Assembly: GCA_903938075.1 (NCBI GenBank)
Contig: CAJABS010000128.1
Location: 1 to 5,655, forward strand
DNA: 5,655 nt
Direction: 5' to 3'
Source of the DNA: an uncultured Chloroflexota bacterium
Lineage (GTDB): Bacteria; Chloroflexota; Limnocylindria; Limnocylindrales; Limnocylindraceae
The position numbers and the translations under genes were made by a program. The number at the start of each line of letters is the position of its first letter. Positions within the stretch are counted from its first letter, which is position 1. Shown here one piece after another: positions 1-5,485 of the stretch. The notes beneath the pieces were generated by a model, which worked only from the letters and a program-made list of their open reading frames with translations, was not told the origin of the DNA and did not search any database.

Positions 1-680
1 GAGAAGAAGTCGAGCAGCTCTGCGGCGAACTTCGCGCTCGGTGTACCGAGGGAGAGAACGCGCTGCACGAACTCTTTGGTGATGACCACCTGGTGCGTGG
101 TGTTGAGCCCGACCATCTTGAGTGGGCCGCCGTAGTTGAAGACGGTTGAGGCAGCCTCGGGATCCGCCCAGATGTTGAACTCGGCGTGTGGGGCACGGTT
201 GCCGTGGAGTGTGCCGCCGCCCATGAGCGAGATACCAGCGATGCGCTTGCCGAGGTCGGGAGCGGCGCGCAGGGCGAGGGCGATATTGGTGAGCGGGCCG
301 AGTGGCGCAAGCCAAACCCCTTCACCTTCGTGCTTGCGCACGAGTTCGATGATGGCTTCGACGGCGCCCATCTTCTCGGCGGTGCGGCGCACCGGTGGCA
401 GCTCTGGGCCACCGAGGCCCGACTCGCCGTGAATGTGTGGCGCGTTGCGTGGTGGCGCCACAAGGGGTCGATCTGCTCCAGCGAAGACGGGGGCGCTGAT
501 GCCAAAGACGTCGCACGAGATCAGGGCATTTGGCAGCGTGCGCGAGAGGGGGGCATTGCCGTGAACGGCGGTGATGCCGATTAGGTTGGCATAGTGATTG
601 GCGACCACCAGCGCGAAGACATCGTCGTGCCCTGGGTCGCAGTCGACGATCATTGTGGGGCGCTTGGTAGGGCTGGTCAT
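1..680 (-). CDS. Inosine-uridine-type nucleoside hydrolase, C-terminus missing at left edge
   Basis: Cytoplasmic enzyme that hydrolyses the N-glycosidic bond of ribonucleosides to free base plus ribose, in nucleoside salvage. 226 residues are visible. The calcium-binding signature DCDPGHDD is at residues 13-20 (family pattern DxDPGxDD). Further family blocks follow in order: HGN (40-42), HGESGLGG (84-91), LAPLGPLTNIAL (124-135), MGGG (153-156), AEFNIWADPEA (166-176) and GLNTTHQV (191-198). The family is usually about 310 residues, so roughly 85 are lost beyond the window, including the region that normally carries the late active-site His-Asp. The ATG at 680-678 is chosen because the calcium motif normally lies within the first 15-20 residues; ATG at 653 is possible but would leave only three residues before it. 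Divergent from the acyltransferase gene. Substrate preference cannot be read from sequence. Family assignment is very secure. Confidence 0.95.
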   Translation of the reverse strand, partial: MTSPTKRPTMIVDCDPGHDDVFALVVANHYANLIGITAVHGNAPLSRTLPNALISCDVFGISAPVFAGADRPLVAPPRNAPHIHGESGLGGPELPPVRRTAEKMGAVEAIIELVRKHEGEGVWLAPLGPLTNIALALRAAPDLGKRIAGISLMGGGTLHGNRAPHAEFNIWADPEAASTVFNYGGPLKMVGLNTTHQVVITKEFVQRVLSLGTPSAKFAAELLDFF

Positions 681-686
681 GCGCGA

Positions 687-692
687 ACCTTA
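687..692 (-). promoter_or_regulatory. Candidate -10 element (TAAGGT) of the nucleoside hydrolase gene
   Basis: On the minus strand the hexamer TAAGGT fits the TANNNT form of a -10 box and is followed by exactly six bases and then the ATG at 680. Transcription would start at or near the start codon, giving a leaderless mRNA. No good -35 box is seen at the usual distance. The AAGG inside the hexamer could instead act as a weak ribosome binding site, so the call is tentative. Confidence 0.4.
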
Positions 693-718
693 GCGCACCC
701 GAGCGCGTCGCTGTGCCC

Positions 719-724
719 CATACT
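719..724 (+). promoter_or_regulatory. Candidate -10 element (CATACT) of the acyltransferase gene
   Basis: CATACT keeps the two most important -10 bases (A at the second position, T at the sixth) and lies exactly six bases before ATG 731, the same layout as the opposite-strand hydrolase gene. No Shine-Dalgarno sequence precedes ATG 731, which fits a leaderless transcript. The first base is not T and no clear -35 box is visible, so this is the weakest of the three such sites in the window. Confidence 0.3.
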
Positions 725-730
725 GCACGC

Positions 731-2845
731 ATGAAGAGCACCCCCCGCCAGGCGAGTGAAACCACGTTTCGTCCCGAGATTGAAGGGCTGCGCGGCCTCG
801 CCGTAGCGCTCGTGGTGGCGGCGCATGCCGGCCTGCAGATTCCGGGCGCCGCCCTCGGACCCGACATCTTCTTCGCCCTCTCGGGGTATCTGATCGTGGG
901 TATTCTGCTCCGCCGCCTCGAGGCAGGGAACGGAATCGGCTTCCGCGACTTCTACGCCCGCCGCATCCGACGCATCGCCCCCGCGCTTGCCGCCACGATT
1001 CTGCTGACCGTTGCAGTCGTTGCCCTACTGAACGACCCGACAACGCTGGCACGCACCGCAAAAGACGGTGCGGCCGCACTTGCGGGTGCCGCGAACATTA
1101 CCTTCGGACTGCAGGCGGTTGACTACTTCAGCAGCACCGAACCATCGCCGCTCCTGCCGCTCTGGTCGATTGGCGTTGAGGAGCAGTTCTATCTCGTCGT
1201 TCCACTCCTGCTCGGTGCCGCCTGGAAGATTGGCAAGCGTCGCGGGATTCTAATCACGCTTGCCGTCATCGCCGCAGGCTCAACAGTGGCCGCCGTACTG
1301 CTGACGCCAACGGAACCAATCTGGGCGTACTACCTGCTGCCAACGCGCGCCTACGGTCTGGCTGCGGGCGGTCTCCTTGCGCTGCTCGAGACGCGCGCGC
1401 TCGCGAGCAACACATTGCGACGCATTCCTCTCGCGCCGATTGGTCTGGCGATGATCGCGGCCCTCACGTTGCTTCTTCCGGGCGAGAAGGGATACCCAGG
1501 AATCGCCGGCCCACTCTCGGGCGTTGCCTCGGTGGCGCTGATTGGCGGCATGGCCACCATTGGCTTGCGCGGCACGGTGAGTGCCGCTGGCGGCAAGGCG
1601 ATGCGTGCACTCTTCTCGATTGCGCCGCTCCGTGCCATCGGCCGCATTAGCTACAGCCTCTACCTGGTGCACTGGCCGATTCTGATTTTGCCGACCTACT
1701 TTGGTGTGGAGATGACATCGGGGAACACGGCGCTCGCGGTCGTCGCCAGCGTGCTCGTTGCCGCACTCATGTATCGCTTTGTGGAGCAGCCGTTCCGCCA
1801 CGGGTTTGCCCTGAGCCTGGTGCCCGGCACCGTGCTGCGCCGCGGCGGTGTGGTGTTAGCGAGCCTCGTGCTCGCACTCGCTGGTGTCGGGGTCGCGCCC
1901 GACGCAACCTCAGCCGAGCCGGGTGCCAGCGATGATCCAGGTATCGGCGTCGTCACCCCATCACCAAGTCCGAGTGTGGTGCCCGTCAGCCCCTCCCCCA
2001 CCCCGTGGGCGCCGATCTCCATCGGCGGCACGACCGTGCATCAGCTCACGGGCGCCGTGCCCGCAGACATCAAGCCAACCCTCGGTCGTGCGGCAGGTGA
2101 TGCCGACAACATCTTGAATAAGAAGTGCAGCCGCGATCACTACGGCGAGACGGTGCCCGTCTGCTTCTACGGCACCAAGGGGGGCACCCGCATTGTGCTG
2201 CTCGGCGATAGTCATGCGCTGCACTGGATGCCCGCACTCGACGCGATTGGCAAGGCATACGACTACGAGATCATTCCAGTCGCCAAGGTGAACTGCGCCT
2301 TCATGGATGTGAAGCTCTACGCCGGCCGACTGAAGCAGTCATACACCTCGTGCACCAAATGGCGCGCCAACGTCGTCACCAAGATCGCCGAGCTGAATCC
2401 AGCCCTCGTGATCCTCGCGCACACCTGGTATCGCGAGGAGGGGAAGCCGAATGAGCTTCGCCCGCAGTACTACGCCGACGCCGTGGGCCGCATGCTCGAC
2501 AAGATCCCCTTCCCGACCCTGATCTTCTCGGACACGCCGTTCGGACAGAACAACATCCCCACCTGCCTCGCTCGTAACCGCAGCAACGTGGCGAAGTGTG
2601 TAGTGACCCGCGCCGCCGCCTACGGCAATCGTGGTCATGCGCGTGACCTGCTCGTTGCCGAGCAGCGCAACCTACCAATCTTCGACTTCACCGCCGCCCT
2701 CTGCCCAGGCACCAAGTGCGCACCGATCATCGACGGCCGCGTGGTCTATCACGATCACCACCACCTCACGACCACCATGTCGAAGTACCTCGCCACACCG
2801 CTCGGTGCCGCACTCGCACAGGTGATCGCCGGACTCCCTCGCTAG
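731..2845 (+). CDS. Envelope glycan O-acyltransferase, acyltransferase-3 fused to SGNH domain (OafA-like)
   Basis: 704-residue integral membrane protein, predicted to pass acyl groups (typically acetyl) across the membrane and place them on cell-surface polysaccharide. The N-terminal acyltransferase-3 domain (about 12-360) shows FRPEIEGLRGLAV (13-25), a conserved His at 32, DIFFALSGYLI (45-55), the basic stretch ARRIRRIAP (76-84), LWSIGVEEQFYLVVP (144-158), ISYSLYLVHWP (306-316) and VEQPFR (351-356), among many hydrophobic helices. A last helix (about 372-390) leads to a Pro/Ser-rich linker (about 395-428). The extracytoplasmic SGNH domain (about 445-704) has the nucleophile block GDSHALHW (492-499) and a terminal catalytic Asp/His block DHHHLT (675-680). 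Eight cysteines (466, 478, 522, 541, 612, 623, 658, 663) all fall in this exported part, suggesting disulphides. ATG 731 is preferred to GTG 713, since motif spacing and the -10-like box favour it. This domain order is that of OafA-type enzymes; the acceptor glycan is unknown. Confidence 0.93.
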   Translation: MKSTPRQASETTFRPEIEGLRGLAVALVVAAHAGLQIPGAALGPDIFFALSGYLIVGILLRRLEAGNGIGFRDFYARRIRRIAPALAATILLTVAVVALLNDPTTLARTAKDGAAALAGAANITFGLQAVDYFSSTEPSPLLPLWSIGVEEQFYLVVPLLLGAAWKIGKRRGILITLAVIAAGSTVAAVLLTPTEPIWAYYLLPTRAYGLAAGGLLALLETRALASNTLRRIPLAPIGLAMIAALTLLLPGEKGYPGIAGPLSGVASVALIGGMATIGLRGTVSAAGGKAMRALFSIAPLRAIGRISYSLYLVHWPILILPTYFGVEMTSGNTALAVVASVLVAALMYRFVEQPFRHGFALSLVPGTVLRRGGVVLASLVLALAGVGVAPDATSAEPGASDDPGIGVVTPSPSPSVVPVSPSPTPWAPISIGGTTVHQLTGAVPADIKPTLGRAAGDADNILNKKCSRDHYGETVPVCFYGTKGGTRIVLLGDSHALHWMPALDAIGKAYDYEIIPVAKVNCAFMDVKLYAGRLKQSYTSCTKWRANVVTKIAELNPALVILAHTWYREEGKPNELRPQYYADAVGRMLDKIPFPTLIFSDTPFGQNNIPTCLARNRSNVAKCVVTRAAAYGNRGHARDLLVAEQRNLPIFDFTAALCPGTKCAPIIDGRVVYHDHHHLTTTMSKYLATPLGAALAQVIAGLPR

Positions 2846-3294
2846 CGCCGCCGCACCAAACGCATCGCCCCCGTCGACCAGAGCGCCCACAACACCAGAA
2901 CGGGCTGAAAGAGAAGGCGTACCCCTCGGAGCATGTCTGTATTCAGGCCGAAGGCATCGATCCCGTTCACGAACTGATTGATGTTGCCGGGGAAGATCGC
3001 AATGAAGAAGAGCGCCACCACCAAGCCGACCTGAGCCCGGGCTCGCCAGAGCATAAGGAGTGCCGCACCAAGCAGCATCTCCACCACACCCGATGCAAGC
3101 ACCACGAAATCTGGATCAAGTGGGAGCCAGGTGGGCACCTGCGCCTGGAACTCCAGACGATTTACCGTGAGGTGGCTGTATCCAGCCGAAGTAAGGAAGA
3201 GGCCGAGGCCGACCTGGCTCACAACGAGCAGCGCTCCAGGGATGTTGTTGAGCACGCTTTTCTCGGAATGGTTGCCCGACCGCAATGACCTCAT
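2842..3294 (-). CDS. DoxX-like small membrane protein
   Basis: 150-residue protein with four predicted membrane helices (about 20-39, 62-83, 87-103 and 124-141) and a basic C-terminus ending RRR. The pattern is that of the DoxX / COG4270-like family: GYSHL (38-42, usually GxxHF), VPTWLP (53-58), SGVVEMLLGAAL (68-79), IFPGNINQF (100-108) and RLLFQPVLVLWAL (126-138). Members are uncharacterised or loosely tied to redox and respiratory functions, so no reaction is assigned. ATG at 3294 is chosen over GTG at 3300, because a TAGACT hexamer sits six bases before the ATG and would abut the GTG. No Shine-Dalgarno is seen. The stop TAG shares the tetranucleotide CTAG with the stop of the convergent acyltransferase gene. 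It stands alone on its strand, separated from the upstream gene by a terminator. Confidence 0.85.
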   Translation of the reverse strand: MRSLRSGNHSEKSVLNNIPGALLVVSQVGLGLFLTSAGYSHLTVNRLEFQAQVPTWLPLDPDFVVLASGVVEMLLGAALLMLWRARAQVGLVVALFFIAIFPGNINQFVNGIDAFGLNTDMLRGVRLLFQPVLVLWALWSTGAMRLVRRR

Positions 3295-3300
3295 CTGCAC

Positions 3301-3306
3301 AGTCTA
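3301..3306 (-). promoter_or_regulatory. Candidate -10 element (TAGACT) of the DoxX-like gene
   Basis: TAGACT on the minus strand matches TANNNT and is followed by GTGCAG and then ATG 3294, the same hexamer-six bases-ATG layout as at the hydrolase gene. There is no Shine-Dalgarno before this ATG, so a leaderless transcript is the simplest reading. The region where a -35 box would lie overlaps the small hairpin at 3316-3334 and shows no good TTGACA match. Confidence 0.45.
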
Positions 3307-3315
3307 TGCGGAACA

Positions 3316-3334
3316 TTCTGGGAGACACCCAGAA
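3316..3334. repeat. Perfect 7-bp inverted repeat between terminator and DoxX promoter
   Basis: TTCTGGG, a five-base loop (AGACA), then CCCAGAA. It lies just downstream (minus strand) of the larger terminator hairpin and where the -35 region of the DoxX-like gene should be. It could be a back-up termination hairpin or an operator; nothing in the sequence decides between these. Confidence 0.45.
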
Positions 3335-3338
3335 ACGG

Positions 3339-3368
3339 CACCGCCCCCACCAGATGGTGGAGGCGGTG
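3339..3368 (-). terminator. Intrinsic terminator after the LPATN protein gene
   Basis: Inverted repeat of 13 base pairs with one mismatch around a four-base loop: CACCGCC-C-CCACC at 3339-3351 against GGTGG-A-GGCGGTG at 3356-3368. It begins 23 bases past the stop codon of the exported-protein gene. On the minus strand the stem is followed by CCGTTTCT, a short U-tract. Position and very GC-rich stem make it the likely end of that transcript; the poor U-tract leaves some doubt about efficiency. Confidence 0.7.
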
Positions 3369-3391
3369 TGATCAGCTACGAAGAACGAGGG

Positions 3392-4726
3392 CTACGCGCG
3401 CCTGGCACCTCGAATCCCTAGGCTGATACCTGCGGCCGCGGTGAGACCGGCGAGCAACACAATCCCGGTAGTCCAGAGTGAGCCGTCACGATTCGTGGCC
3501 GGGAGCGCAAAGCCGCAATCCCCCGCTACGAGATTCGAGTAGACGTTTGAAACGCCATTAGCATTGCCCCAGTAGGTGAACACGAATCCACCATCCGTAC
3601 AGGCAAGCTCTGACCTAAAGGCGCTTAGCCCTTCAGCGCTGACCTGATATCGCTCACCCACTAGGTTCAGGGTCGCGTCAAAGGCCTGTGCCCAAATCTT
3701 GTTGGATTCGGTCCACGTCATCAGATAGCCGCCAGAGCCAGCCACGCCAATGCGCGGGCGCGTACCGTCTGCAACGTACACCGTGTCACTTCCGAGCGGC
3801 GTTCCGCTGCTGCTCAACATCCGAAGATGCTTTGTCGCCTCGCTATTGTTCTCCCAAAACGTTGCGACAAACTGTTCGGTGGCGGCGTTATAGACAATGC
3901 TTGGTCCCTTATAATTTTGCGAGTCAGAGGAAAGCTCAAATGCCGCGCCTTGCAGTCCTGCCGCCGTGATGATCTGTCCATATGGGGAGGAGCCACCGCG
4001 ACTAGAAACCGCGATCCAGATCCCGCTCCCAAAAGCGAGATCCTGGTTGTTATTAACCCCATTTGCAAAGTTTGTGACAAGGAAGTTGCTGCCGGTCAGC
4101 GATCCTGTCCCGTTGACAAACTGGCCCACAATCTGCTGATCGTTGAGGGTCCCGAGACTCACGGTCCGCGAACTTAAGTTGGCTTTCCAGGTGACGAGGT
4201 ATCGCGCATCGTTTGCTGACCACGCAGAAGTGACGGTCTCGATGTCGTTGTAAAAGTCGTCACTGATGGAGAAGTTCGCACCAACGAGCGTACCTGTGGC
4301 ACTAACGATCTGCCCCGCGATGCCATATGTGCTGGTGTAGAACGGCCAAACGACGAGCCACGAACCATCAGGCCCTGCAGAGAGATGGGGAGGCATGCAC
4401 CAATCCGTATCTCCGCTTGGAAGGGTTGTGGACACCTCAATAAAACTGCCATCGAGCGCCCCGCTGGCAGTGAGGAGTCCAACGACGAGCATGCCGTCAT
4501 TCGCTGCATCGGCATCCGGCTGAATGAAGGTAATCAGCGTTTTCCCTGTCCCTGGATGCGTATTGACGGACGTTCCTGCGCACTCGTCGATGTTGACTGT
4601 GGGGTTGAATGTGGTGAGCTGTTGCTGATTGTCAGGGACGGCGGCAAGTGCCGGGGCAGCGCTAGCGAAGACAAGGGTCAACGCCGCGAACAGCGCGGCT
4701 GCAGAGGAAATTCGCTTGGCGGGCAT
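3392..4726 (-). CDS. Secreted beta-propeller-like protein with LPATN cell-wall sorting signal
   Basis: 444 residues; I do not recognise a named family. A classic signal peptide (basic MPAKR, hydrophobic 8-24, probable cleavage after ALA near residue 28-29) shows export. The body, about 40-405, is built of roughly seven repeats of 45-62 residues. Each has a strand ending in a pattern like W/F-L-V-x-W, then G-Q-I/F-V, then A-x-G-x-L-x-G-x-x-F-x-V-S. Good examples are WLVVW (123-127) with SATGTLVGANFSIS (142-155), and YLVTW (176-180) with GTGSLTGSNFLVT (206-218). This suits a seven-bladed beta-propeller. The tail has LPATN (408-412), a hydrophobic segment (about 418-437) and RGARRA, the layout of a sortase substrate. 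Four cysteines (49, 110, 376, 404) could form disulphides. The frame stays open upstream into the serine tRNA gene, but ATG 4726 is chosen for its signal peptide and ribosome binding site. Probable surface adhesion or binding role, inferred only. Confidence 0.85.
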   Translation of the reverse strand: MPAKRISSAAALFAALTLVFASAAPALAAVPDNQQQLTTFNPTVNIDECAGTSVNTHPGTGKTLITFIQPDADAANDGMLVVGLLTASGALDGSFIEVSTTLPSGDTDWCMPPHLSAGPDGSWLVVWPFYTSTYGIAGQIVSATGTLVGANFSISDDFYNDIETVTSAWSANDARYLVTWKANLSSRTVSLGTLNDQQIVGQFVNGTGSLTGSNFLVTNFANGVNNNQDLAFGSGIWIAVSSRGGSSPYGQIITAAGLQGAAFELSSDSQNYKGPSIVYNAATEQFVATFWENNSEATKHLRMLSSSGTPLGSDTVYVADGTRPRIGVAGSGGYLMTWTESNKIWAQAFDATLNLVGERYQVSAEGLSAFRSELACTDGGFVFTYWGNANGVSNVYSNLVAGDCGFALPATNRDGSLWTTGIVLLAGLTAAAGISLGIRGARRA

Positions 4727-4730
4727 TTGA

Positions 4731-4736
4731 CTCTCC
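4731..4736 (-). promoter_or_regulatory. Ribosome binding site of the LPATN protein gene
   Basis: GGAGAG on the minus strand, with its GGAG core six bases before ATG 4726. It fixes the start codon against the much longer open frame that runs back into the tRNA. It is the only clear Shine-Dalgarno among the starts visible in this window. Confidence 0.75.
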
Positions 4737-4753
4737 ACGCTCCACCCAGCGAC

Positions 4754-4798
4754 CCAGAGCGGCAGGCGCACACCTGCACGATCCTCTGGCGGGAGGAT
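4754..4798 (-). promoter_or_regulatory. Leader region with two mutually exclusive hairpin arrangements
   Basis: In the leader of the exported-protein gene, ATCCTC/GAGGAT (4793-4798 with 4781-4786) forms a perfect six-pair hairpin. A second hairpin uses 4772-4777 with 4762-4767 (GCAGGT/GCCTGC, one wobble). A third helix, CCAGAG with CTCTGG (4784-4789 with 4754-4759), would enclose the second hairpin but needs three bases of the first. The two folds compete, as in attenuators, but no U-tract or known riboswitch pattern is seen. Seen in sequence; function is inference. Confidence 0.3.
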
Positions 4799-4808
4799 TT
4801 CTGGGGAG

Positions 4809-4837
4809 ATGCTACCCAAGGCGTGGAATACCGTAAA
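4809..4837 (-). promoter_or_regulatory. Candidate promoter of the LPATN protein gene (TTTACG-17-TAGCAT)
   Basis: On the minus strand, TTTACG (4837-4832) and TAGCAT (4814-4809) are 17 bases apart, each matching four of six consensus bases of a housekeeping-sigma promoter. It lies between the tRNA-Ser(GGA) 3' end and the gene and would give a leader of about 75 bases. It implies the gene is transcribed independently of the tRNAs. Confidence 0.5.
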
Positions 4838-4849
4838 GGGGGAAGATGG

Positions 4850-4939
4850 TGGCGGAGAGAGAGGGATTCGAACCCTCGATGGGGTTGCCCCCAAACCGCA
4901 TTTCCAATGCGGCGCCATAGACCACTAGGCGACCTCTCC
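4850..4939 (-). tRNA. tRNA-Ser (anticodon GGA)
   Basis: 90 bases including an encoded CCA end (4850-4852). The acceptor stem GGAGAGG pairs with TCTCTCC (one G-T pair), the discriminator is G, and the T arm is GAGGG-TTCGAAT-CCCTC. The anticodon stem CCGCA/TGCGG holds the loop TTGGAAA, with anticodon GGA at 4905-4903. The long variable arm TGGGG-GCAA-CCCCA is typical of class II serine tRNAs. It reads UCC and, by wobble, UCU. It lies 33 bases downstream of the other serine tRNA. Confidence 0.97.
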
Positions 4940-4972
4940 GTGATGACCGTACGCGATGCGCCGATCAGCCGG

Positions 4973-5059
4973 TGGCGGAAAGGGTGGGATTCGAACCCAC
5001 GAGGCTATTAACCTGCCGCTTTTCGAGAGCGGTGCCTTCAACCACTCGGCCACCTTTCC
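4973..5059 (-). tRNA. tRNA-Ser (anticodon CGA)
   Basis: 87 bases including an encoded CCA end (4973-4975). The acceptor stem GGAAAGG pairs perfectly with CCTTTCC, the discriminator is G, and the T arm is GTGGG-TTCGAAT-CCCAC. The anticodon stem CCGCT/AGCGG holds loop CTCGAAA with anticodon CGA at 5025-5023, reading UCG. The extended variable arm fits a serine tRNA. It begins only 18 bases after the stop codon of the PPOX-type gene, with no terminator between, so read-through from that gene is likely unless a promoter lies inside it. Confidence 0.97.
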
Positions 5060-5077
5060 ACGGCGGAGGATAGCCCA

Positions 5078-5485
5078 TTAAGGGGTGAGGCTCACCTCAA
5101 TACCGGCGCTGACCTGCATGCGCAGAAGGCTGCGCAAGCGATCGTAGAGACGGAACGCAAACGCAGGGAGGCCGTACTTCTTGACGAGCGCGCCCCACAT
5201 CCCGCCGAGTTCATCCGTGGCCAGGATGCGCGCCGTCGCTGGCAGCGGTGTGCCAGTCAGCGTGCCGTTCCAGGTGCACGGTGCAACGCTTGCGCGCGGC
5301 GAATTGCGGAGGCGCTTCATCTTCCCGGCGGCAGGATTACTGAAGATCAGCAGGCGGCCCTCTCGCTCCGCCGCCCAGACAGGCGTCACGACGGCGCGAC
5401 CATCAAGGCGGTAGGTGGTGAGGGCGACGTACTGCGCCGTCAGGATTGCGGCGCGCGGGTCAGCGCTAGTTGTTGATTCAGGCAT
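5078..5485 (-). CDS. PPOX-class, probably F420- or flavin-dependent oxidoreductase (Rv2061-like)
   Basis: 135-residue cytoplasmic protein of the pyridoxamine-5'-phosphate-oxidase-like split-barrel fold. The N-terminal strand block ALTTYRLDGRAVVTPVW (21-37) and the cofactor-side block GKMKRLRNSPRASVAPC (54-70) match the small actinobacterial PPOX group often assigned to coenzyme F420; the length is also typical. The substrate is unknown, and F420 versus FMN use cannot be settled from sequence. The ATG at 5485 lies inside the end of the upstream dehydrogenase gene (ATGCCTGA, eight-base overlap), with no strong Shine-Dalgarno, so translation is probably coupled to that gene. The last residues end VSLTP, followed by TAA at 5080-5078. 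Two serine tRNA genes follow immediately on the same strand. Confidence 0.85.
   Translation of the reverse strand: MPESTTSADPRAAILTAQYVALTTYRLDGRAVVTPVWAAEREGRLLIFSNPAAGKMKRLRNSPRASVAPCTWNGTLTGTPLPATARILATDELGGMWGALVKKYGLPAFAFRLYDRLRSLLRMQVSAGIEVSLTP

Noticed and set aside
713..730. GTG at 713 as start of the acyltransferase gene
   Set aside because: It adds six residues without family similarity, has no ribosome binding site, and would place the -10-like box inside the coding region. ATG 731 is better.
322..867. 181-residue minus-strand frame across the divergent promoter gap
   Set aside because: It crosses the starts of two well-supported genes and gives an Arg/Ala/Pro-rich shadow sequence.
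1957..2014. Pro/Ser-rich repetitive DNA inside the acyltransferase gene as a tandem repeat locus
   Set aside because: It encodes an irregular linker between the membrane and SGNH domains with no exact repeated unit.
2716..3288. 190-residue plus-strand open frame opposite the DoxX-like gene
   Set aside because: Its translation is rich in His, Arg, Glu and Pro with no recognisable domain; it is the shadow of the minus-strand gene.
3298..3300. GTG at 3300 as start of the DoxX-like gene
   Set aside because: It directly abuts the TAGACT hexamer and lacks a ribosome binding site; the ATG two codons later has the leaderless spacing.
4385..5011. 208-residue plus-strand open frame crossing the tRNA genes
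   Set aside because: It runs antisense through the LPATN gene and both tRNAs, with no signal of selection as protein.
4850..5059. Tandem serine tRNAs as an integration (attachment) site
   Set aside because: No integrase, no direct repeat of a tRNA 3' end nearby, and no change in composition; nothing supports an integrated element here.
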